Assembly: GCF_021018895.1 (NCBI RefSeq)
Contig: NC_079375.1
Span: 23,477,475 to 23,541,474 of the forward strand
Length of the DNA: 64,000 nt
Source: Seriola aureovittata
Taxonomy: Eukaryota; Chordata; Actinopteri; Carangiformes; Carangidae
Direction: 5' to 3'
The notes below the pieces were generated by a model, which worked only from the letters and a program-made list of their open reading frames with translations, was not told the DNA's origin and made no database searches. Positions 22,421 to 34,566 of this stretch are shown here, in pieces; position 1 is the stretch's first letter, and every line of letters begins with the position of its first letter. A program made the position numbers and the translations under genes.

Positions 22421-22976
22421 ATATATAGATATTCACATGCTCAACGACCCCTGACGAAGATGAAGGAGGAGCGCCACGAAAGCTGGAACATGGTCACGGT
22501 CCATCCTGTCGGAGCTGTGACACTGATGGTGTACAGAGTTACATAATCGAGTAAATCTCTGCAGCGACTTTAAATTCACCGGGTTGATCAGGTTGATCAG
22601 CTTTAAATGGCTGGAATTTAAAGCTTGAGTGATCGTTACACATTAAGACGTTATTTATGGTTCTGCAGATGAGCCTGCACCCACACATATATACATCACT
22701 ACGCTGTAGTTAATGTAAACCTCCTGAGAAAGACACATGACGCTCTGCATCACAGCAGATGAAAGAACTTTAACATGATTATTGCGGCTGATAATCAATG
22801 ACTGCATCCTATTCGCTGGCGAGACAAAGGAAGGTCTTTTTAGGGCGCGGGTTGTGGCCGGTATTGTTTTCACCTTTCAGCCTTATGTGTCATAATGGCA
22901 ACACATTGTCCTGGAGACATCTACTGTCGCAGGAAGTACCACAGAGACGGTTTTGAGGACTTTTATACGACTGTCT

Positions 22977-23011
22977 ATCTGTCTGTCTGTCTCTCTGTCT
23001 GTCTGTCTGTC
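22977..23011. repeat. (CTGT)n microsatellite
   Basis: About eight CTGT units with one CTCT interruption. Confidence 0.9.
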
Positions 23012-23891
23012 GACAGATTTTGTCACAGCAACAGTCACAAAACTTTACAGGTGTGTAGCTGAGATTGAAAAGTCAAAGATGGGCGTGGTCTGACTGATAA
23101 GTACTGACTGCTGAGCACTAAAGGGTCAGAACATGATCTCATCACAAGACTGTCTCTAGTTTTGCTCTGCTCCAACCAATCAGTAGAGAGTGATGTATCC
23201 GTTTCTTTGCATTGATCAAAGATTCGTATCTGTTCAGAAGTGAACTAGATATTCAATTTGCAAACATTAACCCCTTAAAGGACTGAATGATGTCATCCTT
23301 TATAGACTTTATAGATCTATCTACGGCAGACTCAAGATACCAATAGTTTAAAATGCCTTATGAAAGCTACAAAGCCGATGATTTCATTCAATGATTTGTC
23401 ATTTCTACAGACACTTTTGTAAGTAATTTGATTATATATTGAGATGGCTCTTGCATATGTATTTTTTGTGTATATATATGTGTGGAATGTAACACGGCAG
23501 AGTCACTGTCAATGATTGAAAGACTAATTGTCACACAAGATGGGTGTGGCATTATTTATTTAAGATCATCATTTAAAATTCTTCTGACAAAGTTTTAAAG
23601 CGACAGAAACGTTAGGATGATCAATAACCTGTGATGTTGAGCGAGAGCAGTGTGCAGGATTCTTCTTTTCCAGACTAATTTAATTGTTGTTATTTCTGTC
23701 TTATAGGTTTCTCGCTAGTCTCCATGAATGCAGCGTGGTAGCTAATTAGCTCTTTAGCAAGATCCTGCCAACTAAGCTCCGATTGGCTGACTTTTTTTCC
23801 AGGAGGTGGGAAACCTGGAGGTTTAAAGGTTTGAAACTTCAAATGTTTTGTCATGACTCACAAACAGACACACAAACGAGAGGAGTCTTAC

Positions 23892-25548
23892 CCGCTGCGC
23901 TCAGTTTACTGTCTTGGTAGCTGTGAACAGACGTTCCTGCAGGGGGTGGAACAGGAAGTAAAAAGCTGGTCTCGCAGCTGCCATGGTGCCTCTTTGGCGG
24001 CGGGGACGACGGCAATACGGGCGACGTCATTAACCGTGACGACATCATCGTCACCATCGCCGCAGCGGCTTCTGCACCGTCCATGACAGTGAGCGAGCGT
24101 CGGACGGCGGCGTGCGGGTACGGCACCCTGGGCGGGCACGCTGCTCCCATCAGGGTGAAATTCGGCACATTGGGCGTCATCCCGGGCGAGCCTCCCATAC
24201 TGGTCGGGTACGTTCCAGCCATTACCATGGGAACAGACAGGTGTGAACAGTCAGACATCGCGCGCCTCACCGCTGTCCGCTGTGGCAACTCGCCGCCGCC
24301 GCCATGGCTAGTTTTGGTCTCTCTGTGTGACGTAGCAGATGAGCTCATTCTCCCGTCCTCCATCTGATTTAAATTCTGTGACTGGCCACGGATTGTAACC
24401 CCGCTCTCCATTTTGCCTCTACTGGGTGGAGTACACGGCCCTGTCCGCCTCGTTTCAGTATGACTGAAGCTTTCTCTCTCCATACCGCTCTCCCCTACGC
24501 CAGCATTAGCTCCGCTAGCTGCAGCTGGTGGGGAGCCTGCTGCGGGCCCTGCTGCGGGCCCTGCAGGGGCGCCGGCTCTATCCCCTGTTAACTCAGCAGC
24601 AGAAGGAGCAGTACTCGCAGGTTGTGTATCAACACTTGAAGACGGCTTCAGAGTTAGATTTCCTGTTAGACCGGCTATTGACTTTTCTTTCACACTTCCG
24701 AGGAGGCCACCAGATGCGGAAGAACTAACGGTTTTCCTCTCATCCCCTTTATTTCCTGGATTTAAAGGGTTCAGTGTGTTTCTCTCCCCGAGCCCTGAGG
24801 CCTGTTTTGGTGGAGGAAGCAAACACTGGCCTCGGGAAGACGCTTGAAATCCCTGGACGTAAAATCCATCTTTGCTGTCTGCGTGATGTTGTTGCAGATT
24901 ATTTTGTCCAAAGTTCGGGTTCGCTGCGGGTTTAGGGTCTAGTGCTGAATTCAGAAAGGATCTCCCTGGTGAGATAGAAGGGGAGGGTAATGAGGATGAA
25001 GGGGAGGAATAGGAGGACAGGGGACTGCTGGGGCTTTGTCCTGCGCTCCCTAATGACCCCTCTGCCCCTCCCAGTCTGTGTTCGTCCTCTCTCAGCCTCC
25101 CCCTTCTGGACCCCTCATCCTCTATCTTCAGTGCTGGCATCCTGAAGGTCGGCGTTGCTGGTGCCTCTGCTGCAGCCGTCCCAGACGACGCCCCCTCAGT
25201 CCTGCTTCTCCCTAATTTTACCTCATCTGCTGTCAAAGTTATTTTGGACCCCCCCTGGGTGGCGGTGGTGGCGGCGACGGCGGCAGAGGCAGCGGTAACC
25301 TGCCCCCCCGGTGCCATCTGGCCTTGGCACTGCCAGTCACTGTGCTGGGCTGAGGCCAGGCTGGAGGGTGACAGCGGAGAGGAGGCCAGGACCGCGGGGA
25401 TGTTGGCACCAGAGAGGGCACTGGGAGGTTTGTGCTGCTGCTGCTGCGGCTGCTGCTGCTGCCGTTGATGCCCACTGGAAGGTTGTCCGTACCCGCTGCT
25501 GCCACTAATAATGCCAGGCTGCCAGGGCGAGCCAGACAGGAAGGACAT
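23892..25548 (-). CDS. map4: map4 alternative first coding exon (Q/S/P-rich, own ATG)
   Basis: This open frame of 552 codons plus one base runs from ATG (25548, A at -3) to a consensus donor GCGG|gtaaga (phase 1). It splices in frame to the Lys/Glu-rich exon (LSAA-V-KSDNKEK). The sequence just upstream of the ATG is purine-rich, lacks a polypyrimidine tract and has an in-frame TGA 12 nt before the ATG, so it reads like a 5' UTR rather than a splice acceptor. The protein has a polyQ stretch near residues 28-40, an acidic/basic segment (ALKIEDEGSRRGRL) near 140, and Ser/Pro/Ala-rich low-complexity sequence. Two related basic motifs lie near residues 426 and 481 (AVRRAMSDCSHLSVP and AVRRSLTVMDG), possible basophilic kinase sites. 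I infer an alternative N-terminus from an internal promoter. An internal-exon use through an acceptor inside the ORF (ccctggcag, about 40 nt after the ATG) is possible, but its phase does not match the 40 kb exon. Confidence 0.78.
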
Positions 25549-25845
25549 TCTCCTGCTATGCTGTCAGGTCTTCTTGAATTGCTCTTTTTCTGGCTTTTTT
25601 CTCTCTCCTTTTTTCTCCTTTTCTTGTCTTTTTTTTTGAGGAGTTAGCTCTTTCTTCTCTCTGTCTCCAGTTTGTTCCTCCTGTCTCCTGCTCTTTTCTC
25701 TGTCGTTTTTTATTCTTGTCCAGGAGGCAAAGATGTCCACAGTCTCCACAGTGTTATGAGCTTGGAAAGTAGAGGAGGCAATGTATCCTTTAAGTGATAG
25801 CTCAGAGTTGTGTGTGCATGTGTGTGTATGTATGTGTGTGTGTTT

Positions 25846-25886
<41 letters not shown>

Positions 25887-26130
25887 TGTGTAAATGTGCA
25901 AATGTGTGTGAACTGTATGTGTGTATGCGTGTGTGTGCGCGTTTACAGGCGAGGCAAAAGAAGTGCGTGTGAGAGTGAGTGTGTGTGTCTGTTCGCGTCG
26001 GCTTCTCTCTGAGCACTGCACGGATCAGCTGTGGGGCTAAATTGCACCTTGCTCTCCCTCTCTCTTTCTCTATCTCTCTCTCTCTCTTTCTCTCTCTGAC
26101 ATCACAAAGTCACATGACAGCCCGGAATAT
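25549..26130 (-). promoter_or_regulatory. Possible internal promoter and 5' leader of the short map4 isoform
   Basis: This region lies directly upstream (sense strand) of the ATG at 25548. It has a purine-rich leader, a CA repeat (25812-25940 on the plus strand reads GT), a GA-rich run and, at 26109-26118, the palindromic-core E-box GTCACATGAC, the type bound by USF and MiT/TFE factors. I see no TATA box. The only direct support for a promoter here is that the exon downstream starts with an ATG and lacks a good acceptor. Confidence 0.35.
25812..25940. repeat. (GT)n microsatellite, imperfect
   Basis: GT units with CATG, TATG and AAATG interruptions. It would fall in the 5' leader of the alternative first exon. 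Confidence 0.92.
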
Positions 26131-26223
26131 TCCCTCATTCGCAGGAGCAAATTTTTTTTTCAGCATCCAGCCCCTAGCGACAAATGTGCGCAAGCATACG
26201 CACATGAAGACACAGGATCGCAT

Positions 26224-26225
<2 letters not shown>

Positions 26226-26280
<55 letters not shown>

Positions 26281-26282
26281 TG
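26226..26282. repeat. (CA)n microsatellite
   Basis: About 28 CA units with one AAC interruption. A CT-rich run at 26055-26098 lies nearby. Confidence 0.93.
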
Positions 26283-26699
26283 CACAGTGGCAAACATACA
26301 TGCACACAGATCAATGAGTATCACAGTTACTCAGCTGCCATATGACAACCACTGCTCACCAGTTGATGCAGAGTGAGAGACACAAGGAGGGATGAGTGAG
26401 ACATCACTGAGGACTGTAATCATCCTCACAGCGTCACGTTCTTATATCTTATACATATATATAAAAACTTCATATATATTTTTAGGCTGTAACTTACCAC
26501 ACTGATGTCATGTGCACGTGAAGAGACTGTGCCCTGAACCAAGTGTTATTAATTGTATTTTCACTTTGTTCTGATTTCAACCACTTACCATAATTAGTTT
26601 AATTGATTTAGCTGATTACATTAATTAATCAGATTAAATAACGGTGTAAATCACTGCATGCACAGGCTTGGTAGGGACAAATATTTAGTTCTTTGAAAT

Positions 26700-29100
26700 T
26701 TAAATTCGGGCGTCTCCGGTGGTTCAGCTGACAGGTGTAACATTTTCAACGTTTCAGAATTGCTTTAGGATTGGCATTTATTTTCACATGGAAGAGCCAC
26801 AGACATCTTCTCTGCACATATTGGATAAAAGGAGGTGGCAAGCGCAAGTGAATGGAAACATTAACTGCTGACTGCTGAGTAAGTATAAGCTCTTGAACAG
26901 ACGAAGCGCTCTGCAACACGGATTTGTTCGTCTTTCGCTGGAAAACCCGCGACGGGCTGAAGCTTAGCCCACTGAAATGCTGCAGGGGACAGCGGCGCAT
27001 GGCATTAATCTGAAGTAAGCGACAACAGTAACGGGGAATAATGGGTTCAATGCTATCCAAATCAAATCGCAGGAATACCACATCGCTATACTTTCCCTCA
27101 TGTAACTCTGCAGAAAGAAAATGTCACAGTTATGACTCACAGAGGTGAATCATGTCAGCTTGATTGCCAAGTGTCAGCTATGAAAGAAGCTTTCTAATTA
27201 GCAGTTTGATAAATGGGTTTTGAAAGTAACACAAGGCAAGACAGAGGGTCAAAGACGCCACAGCTGTTACACGTTTCTGAAGGTGCATCGGTTAAAAAAA
27301 ATGACCAAATTATCATCCAGTTGAAAGTAGCAGTACTTTGTGTTTCTGGAGCTGAAAGGGCTGCGTAGCCTGAACAAAAGGATACTTACTGTTTTCACCT
27401 AATTAGTTTTGTTCAAACACTTTCCTTATAAAACTGCAGACTGTGAGTTTATTAACCCCCGTGCACAGGAGCCACACTTAGCAAGCTACGCTACATTTTT
27501 AGGGTTATTTAAGATGTGTATGGGGAATAAAGCCACACATCGAGCCAAGATCTTTTCCATTGGGAGCTGTGGATCAAATTCCAGTGGATATTATATCTAG
27601 AATACATTCTGCAGGAGGCCAAAAAGATGTTTCTGATACTGGTTTGAACTAGTGGGCCCTGGGATCACACCATGTTTGATGAACGTGGTGCGGAGCCTGT
27701 CCAAGATCTTATAGGTGTACAGCTGGGTTGAGACCTGGTGACTGTGAAGGTCATAGCTTATGATTTACATCAGTTTCCTACTCAGCAAACCATTGGGTGA
27801 CCCCTGTGTGGAGGCGTCTGCATTAGCCTCCCCAAGGTGACTCACAAGGTGAAAACGATACCAGTTCGCTATGTGTCACTGGAACGGTCTTAAAAATTGT
27901 AAGCTTATACCAAACACACAGAGATCTTAACTCATCATCACAAGTTTCCACAAAATCACAGGTGTAGCCTTTCCAATTACAGGGGCCGCAACCTCGCAGG
28001 CTGCACAGCCAAGCAACTAGACTGTGCCATTTCGAAAGGCTCCTGAAGGATCTAACAGGTGGATCGTTCGTGGCCCAACATATCCCAAGATTCACTGCGC
28101 GCCGGTAATGAAAGCAAACAGCACTGACATAGAACCTGAGGATTACACTGTTAAATGTAAGTATTGTGTTTCTGCTCAGTTCAACGGCCTTAAAACCTCA
28201 AGTTTTTGTGAAAAACAGTTGCATGTCGTCAAGGACGCAACGGTAAAGGGCGGGCACAGCTGCCTGAAACAAAAACTCGAAAATCTCACTTCGGTTCGGC
28301 CTGCGAAGTCTCCTACAAGGGGCCACACCTTCATGGACCGCGTCCTCTGAAGGATGGGGCCACTGACGGACGCCGCTGTGTTGTAGACAGCTTAGATAGA
28401 TTGAATCAGGACAAAGCCAAGCGCTTTCCGAGGCCTCTTCATTTCAGTATAGAATATCACTATGGGAAACTACAGCATGGTAGCTAAACAGAACTGGAGA
28501 CCTTTCCACTTTAAAATTGACCCAATACCCCAACACACTCTGCTCAGGATTTGTACAACAGATTTGCAAGGGGGATTAAAAGTGTGCTAGCAGCTCAGGG
28601 TCTCAGCCTCCACCCTGCCGCTCTTATCTCCATGTTTTTGCTTCGCACTGATTTTTTGGACTTAACAGAGAAAATCTGTGTAAAAGGTTCTTCTAACGCT
28701 CAGCAGGCTCCTACATTACAAACATTACATCTACCAAAACATCGTGAGCTTAAGCGACACGAGAAGATATTTACAGCTACACTCCAGGCATTTAGCTGAG
28801 GCTGTTTTTCTGGAGTGACGCTCTGTGCTTCACATCATGAACGCCATGCACGCTGCAGAGCAAAGAAACCGACTTCAAGGAGTGCAACCATCTGGAATCC
28901 AGAATTCTGTCTCGACAGCATCACTACCGGAGATTCTTCTGGTTGTTTTAAGCGTGGGGCAAAATTTTCCCGAGGACCGAAGTCACGTTCAGAGGGGGAT
29001 ACGGCCCCTTACAATGTGTAGCACATACACATCACATACAGTGAGTTCAGTGCTCTGCGAGGACAGAGACAGCGGCTGAAAGCACTGACAGCCAGTACAT
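26700..29100. other. Unidentified block of short ORFs
   Basis: This 2.4 kb stretch lacks microsatellites and carries several open frames on both strands: 111 codons minus (26746-27081), 108 plus (28024-28350), 90 minus (27823-28095), 82 plus (28551-28799) and 84 plus (28825-29079). None matches a family I recognise, there are no good splice sites linking them, and no terminal repeats were found. It may be a decayed mobile element or a non-coding transcript. I claim no function. Confidence 0.3.
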
Positions 29101-29649
29101 GTGTAGACAGCAGTTAATGTCGCTAACCTGTGAACCACTGGGAATCAGCTGTCAGCGAGACAGCTTAAGGTCCTACCCTCCCTGTGAGACAGATACAGAG
29201 ACAGATACTTGATGAAAACAAAAAAAAACAAAAACATATTGACATCTCGCTGAAGTTTTTCACTGCACATGACAGCCGACTGTCTCCGACAAGCCCCCCC
29301 CCCCCCTTCAACCCCAACACATCCAGGGCCTGTGCCCAGATAATAAGAACATCTTGTCAAGCATGACTGAAAATGAATGAGCATTATTACATAATCCTCC
29401 ATAAACAATTTGTCTACTGTAACCACAGAGGGAGAGGGAGCCAAAGAGAGGAAGAGGGAAGCATGAGACAGTTTGTTTAGTTTCAAAAGACTTGGAAAGC
29501 GAGGGTGTTATGCAAGAAACCCAGGGGACTGCTTCTGTTAAAGTGTGGGTCAGACTCAGAGGTGACTGGTGCTAACATTCAAATGGGCTCTGGCTAACCC
29601 CTCTGTCTTTAATTCTCTCCTTCACAAATTGTGAATAAGCTACAAATGA

Positions 29650-29651
29650 TG

Positions 29652-29686
<35 letters not shown>

Positions 29687-29687
29687 T
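29650..29687. repeat. (AAT)n microsatellite
   Basis: About 12 ATA units. Confidence 0.93.
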
Positions 29688-31112
29688 ACTCCTGCTGATC
29701 ACTTTCACTGCAGCTGCACTCAGAGATGTCATTCTTCTGTCCAGTTCACACTACTGTTTAAATGTTGGCTCAGGTAGTACAAGTTTCACTTGGTTTAATC
29801 CTGTTACGGATGTAGTATTTCTGTTTCGGCCTTATTGCTGTTAAAGGGGCTGTTGCTCTGCCGCCGAACGTGGTTTCTTGCCGGGAGCTTCGGCAATTGT
29901 TGTGTTTACAAGACAAGAGGGGATAATACAGTACGTCCGGTGACCAGTGCTGCGTCTTCAGGGCAGACTGGAGGCTACAGTGAGTCGCTGTCGTGGAAGT
30001 GATGAGGCGGGCCGGGGCTAGCTGGTTAGCATGCTAACTTCAGTAGAAGAAAAGACGTGACAAGATTAAAGCTGGCGTGAGTAAAGGAATGAAGCTCGAT
30101 GCAGAACTCACAATGTTTCTTCTAGACTGGTAAGTAAACAGCTGTTAATGCTAACGCTAGCTATGTAGCAAGGTGACTAAAGTCAGAAGACATCAGACAT
30201 CACACGTCATCAGACTAAACTGTCATTTACTTCCTTTCATGTACATGTTCTGTTGCGGTTAATGTAGTACCGCCAACGAACATGCTGCTATGACCGCTAA
30301 TGCTAACTCTGGAGCTTATGTTTTTCATTCTGGTCTTAGAAATATTCAAATTTAAGAGTTGTTAATTCTGCAAATCAGATTACAGCAGGTGTTTACAAAG
30401 TCTGACACTGTGGACACCTCTGTCAGGTAACATTGAAACGACTGCACCACCACCCGTGACCCCGAATCCCCAAGTCTTTCCTCTGTTCAGGAGATAATCA
30501 TGCTCTGAGTTTCCCTTGAGGAGATGGATTCAGTGAATTATGGTGTGGGCTGCCACTTTGTTTACATTTTGTTAGCATTTGGCTGAAAGCAGCGCTGTGT
30601 CTACAGTAAGTACAGCCTCACAGAGCTGCTAGCATGGCTGTAGACTGTCGTTAAAGATTTACTGCAGTAGTATAGAGTGGGTTTGTGTCTGAGATCAGTT
30701 TTAACAAACAGATTAACATTGGTTTTAGTCTTTTCATTGGCTTCATCATAGCAAGGAAAACAATATTCTTAAAATGTATTAATATGAATATTAATACAAT
30801 TAGGTTTTATTAATGTTAATTAAAAAAAGACCATTTAACTGCTGTTTTATAACTGTTCCCATGTATTACTGTCCATGTTTTAATGTCTTATTTATTTTAC
30901 TCACATTGCACACGCATCACATTCTCACTTCTGCTCTTGTTTTGATATAATTGTTATTATTGCTGTTCATTTTATGATATATATTTTGGATTTATTAGTT
31001 TCTCATCATTTGTATGTTGTCACGTTATTTTCTTGTATGTTTAATTTGTATTGTTATAATTTTGTGATATTTCTACATACTTGTACTTCTTACTGTACTA
31101 CTTACTTTTAGC

Positions 31113-31145
31113 CAGGTGTACCTAATAAACTGCAAACACAGTGTA
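31113..31145. repeat. Solo Tc1-like terminal repeat fragment
   Basis: The words aggtgtacctaataaa and cacagtgta resemble the end found intact at 35244-35275. It is a short, degenerate solo end. Confidence 0.5.
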
Positions 31146-31527
31146 AATGCCTTATTGGTTCTGACCCACATCATAGTGTAGCTTACTCGACTTTTTCTCA
31201 AAGTGAGCTATGCCGACACAAACGACCCACTGCACAAATTGCAGAGAAACAGATCATTTAGAAAATACACTTCCTGGTATTATTATTTTAATTATTAACA
31301 TATTCACTCATTAACACACATGCATGTCCCCGTCTCTACAGCATTAAGCCTTTGTAGCCGCCCATTTTGCTGATATCAGCTCTGTAGATTTCAATAGTGT
31401 CTGTTGGCTGTTGTTATTTTGTTGTCTTTGTATGTTTTTATATTATCTATATCATGCATTTTGTATTATGCACCACAGTTTTTGGAGAACTAACTTTAGA
31501 TAAGAAAATGTTTTCCAAAAAATTGGC

Positions 31528-31529
<2 letters not shown>

Positions 31530-31589
<60 letters not shown>
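31530..31589. repeat. (CA)n microsatellite
   Basis: About 30 uninterrupted CA units. Confidence 0.96.
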
Positions 31590-31590
<1 letters not shown>

Positions 31591-32060
31591 GCAGACATGG
31601 TAGTAATGATGGTGGTAGTTATTTCGCCTGTAAAAACGGCTGCTGTAACTTTTAAGAGTCTAATGCAAACCCGGTTTGAGAAGTTTAAAGATGATAATTT
31701 GAGGTCGGTAAATTCGGCTCCACAAGTGAAACTGTAAAAATCTGTGAAGCTGAAAGTTTGGCAGTTTGGACACTAACAAGCTAGACCAGAGAGAAACTCC
31801 GTGGGATTCAAATACAGGTAAACGAGAAAAGTTCAAAAGCGGGAGAACAACATAAAAAGGCTTTTATGAAAAAAAAGAAAGAAAGAAAACCAGCGGATGC
31901 TCAAATGAAATCTGATGCTCTTGCCGTTTTTTACGCAGAAAACCATCACTGTAAGTCACTGTAAACCCTCCTTCTGAAGGTCACAGATTGTTGAACATCA
32001 GCTGGAGATGGAGGAAACGAGGAGAGAGGACCCTACAGCTGATTGCCCATGCTGCTGGGC

Positions 32061-32175
32061 AGGGAGAGAGAGGGAGAGAGAGAGAGAGAGAGGGGGAGGG
32101 AGGGAGGGAGAAGGGGAGGGGGTGAGTGGGGAGGGGAGGGAAAGGGGAGGGGAGGGGAGGACAAGAAGGAGGGAG
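32061..32175. repeat. Polypurine (GA/GGGA)n tract
   Basis: About 115 bp of G and A with very few pyrimidines, one strand purely purine for long runs. Such mirror-like tracts can form triplex DNA. Confidence 0.88.
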
Positions 32176-32494
32176 GAGGATCTTGTCAGAGCGTTTCTAT
32201 TTTTACTCCTCAACCTCACTTACTGTCACACCCAGTCCACCTCTTCTCTGTCCCTCCATCCCTCACTCTTTGTTTCCACGGCAACCGCCTCCCCAGTCTC
32301 CCTGACAACGCCTCCCCCCACTCCCCCCCCCACCAACACCCCCCTAACCCCTTTGCGTCGTCTCCCACCCCGGCCGCTGATGCAGTGATTATTATGGTGC
32401 CAGTGACACGGGGGAGTCTGGGCACGAGAGGGGGGAATAAGTGACATGGACGGAGGTAACAAAAAGGGCGAAAAGGGAGAGGAGGGAGAGAGAC

Positions 32495-32516
32495 GGGGGG
32501 GGGGGGGGGGGGGGGG
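32495..32516. repeat. Poly-G run of 22
   Basis: An uninterrupted G run within a purine-rich stretch (32450-32720). It could form G-quadruplexes and is error-prone in sequencing, so its length is uncertain. Confidence 0.9.
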
Positions 32517-33497
32517 CAGTAGAAACAAGGTGGACAGAGAGAATGAGGAAGACAGAGAAATCTGGGATGAAATGATGGGAGATGGTGAACGGCAACCAGA
32601 CGACGGGTTGATGGAGGAAAGAGAAGAACGAGAGGGATAAGGAAGATTAAATGACAGGGAAAGAGTGAACCAGACAGAAGGGAGAGCAGAGATAACGAAA
32701 TAAATTGGGGGGAAAGGAGGGAGAAAAAGAGGACAAGTAGAAAAAAATAAAAAACATTCCCAAAACCTCTGCAATAGCCCACTTCTTGCTCTAGTGGCTT
32801 TAATCCGGTCCGTCTCTCTGCATGAGGTCTGGAAGTGGTTTAAAACACCAAATACAGCATTTGATTCAGAGGACTCCGGGGTGGACGTTGGATCGGAGGG
32901 GGAAAGTATGTTGTCCTAATGTTGCTAAAATCAACAACCTATATAGGAAAACTCCTTCTGACCTCTTGTTACGTGTCAGTGACCTCGGAGAAGCGAGAAA
33001 AACTTCACAGACATTCTGGAAAAGGAGTGGGAGGCCAAAATTCATGATAAATATACAGCGGAGAAAACAGAAAGACAGACAGAAAGAACAGCGCTACAGA
33101 TGTCAACTTTAAATCCAATCATTAAGGTGTCCCGAACGAGATCCCGCAGTTTTGCAGCGCTCATGTCGGGCTCACTCATGAGGACAGTTCAACCCTTAAA
33201 GAGAGACTGTAAATAGGGTTTCATTAACCCACCACGCAGTGGCACCATGCGGGGGGGGAAGCTACCGTACACATCCATCACACGCGGGGAAATTAAATGA
33301 GCCCTCATGATGAGTGAGGTGTCTTAATACACGCGGAGAGAATAATGTGATGAGCGACTGAACCCATCCACACACAGGGGTTTTGCATTATCCTGCTAAG
33401 TTTGTCAAGCGCCAGGCGTCATTGTCAGATTTCAAACTTCACTGCAGCACATGAACGCACCATTCATAACATCTGCATGGAAACAAAATAAGATATC

Positions 33498-33538
33498 CAG
33501 TCACTGAGCACTTCATTAGGAACAGCTGCACACCTGCA
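33498..33538. repeat. Degenerate Tc1-like left terminal repeat
   Basis: The sequence cactgagcacttcattagga then cacacctgcat resembles the reverse complement of the right end at 35244-35275. Confidence 0.5.
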
Positions 33539-34232
33539 TATGAAAGTAATGATCATCTGTATTAACTGATGACAGTTTAGTTTATTAAATACCATAAAAT
33601 TATGAAAAATGCCATCACAGTTTCCCAAAAGTCAAAGTCTTCACATTCCGACAGATCAAAACTTACAAATCTAAAAAAATCCGTTTGGCACTTTCTGCGT
33701 TTGAACCGATTGTCAGAGTTGATGTTATTTAGTTTTGTTCTGATCAATTAATCAGATACACTGACTCATCAGTTCAGCCTTATTCAACGGTAAGAAAGAA
33801 AAGGCACCAGGTACCTTTTCCTCACGGGAACAAACTTGAGAAGAGCTAAAATAAAACCTTAATATCAAAAGCTTTATATGTGCATTACTAAATATTGGTT
33901 TCTGATTTGGGAACATTCCTCATCCAGAAGCCAGACTGTCCAGAGCTGCGCAGTTATTTCCCTTCGCCACCAGCGGCCATTTGTCTCTGTTGAGCTCCGG
34001 CTGCAGTCAGAGCTGCAGTTCTCCCAGCAGACACCTGATGGAGCGAACGAGCAGGGCTGAGACTCCACAACGCCCCTCGCTGCTACACAACCGACTCCAC
34101 ACTGCAACAAGATTATCTATCTGCAGTGTTAGACAGCCAACCACAACACATGTGGGTCCCCAGCCACCGTCTCAATTTATAGATTTCACTTGGCTTAATC
34201 TCACTGGCTGACTCTCAAGGACAAAACCAGGT

Positions 34233-34234
<2 letters not shown>

Positions 34235-34289
<55 letters not shown>
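34235..34289. repeat. (GT)n microsatellite
   Basis: About 27 GT units, followed at 34427-34458 by a CA run of opposite orientation. Confidence 0.95.
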
Positions 34290-34290
<1 letters not shown>

Positions 34291-34425
34291 TATCAGATTT
34301 CACTCACTGGCCAAAAAAAAAATTTAGTTGGCCGACTGCTTTGCTTTGACTTTAAGAATGCTCCGTCTCTTTCTTCCATAGACATCGACACAGGGATGAC
34401 AACCCAGTTTTTTCCATTTCACAGG

Positions 34426-34426
<1 letters not shown>

Positions 34427-34458
<32 letters not shown>
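34427..34458. repeat. (CA)n microsatellite
   Basis: About 16 CA units. Confidence 0.93.
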
Positions 34459-34461
<3 letters not shown>

Positions 34462-34566
34462 GGTAGAAAGCGAGGATGTCCTTGCATTATGTAAGGGTGA
34501 CAGATATCAATATTGTATCTGAGAGAAGCTAGAGGGATGTACAGGCAGACAGACAACATAGACAGA

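Noticed and set aside
32008..32782. ORFs of 126-188 codons around the purine tracts
   Set aside because: They are made of low-complexity Arg/Glu/Gly or Ser/Leu/Pro runs from GA-rich DNA and overlap in several frames.
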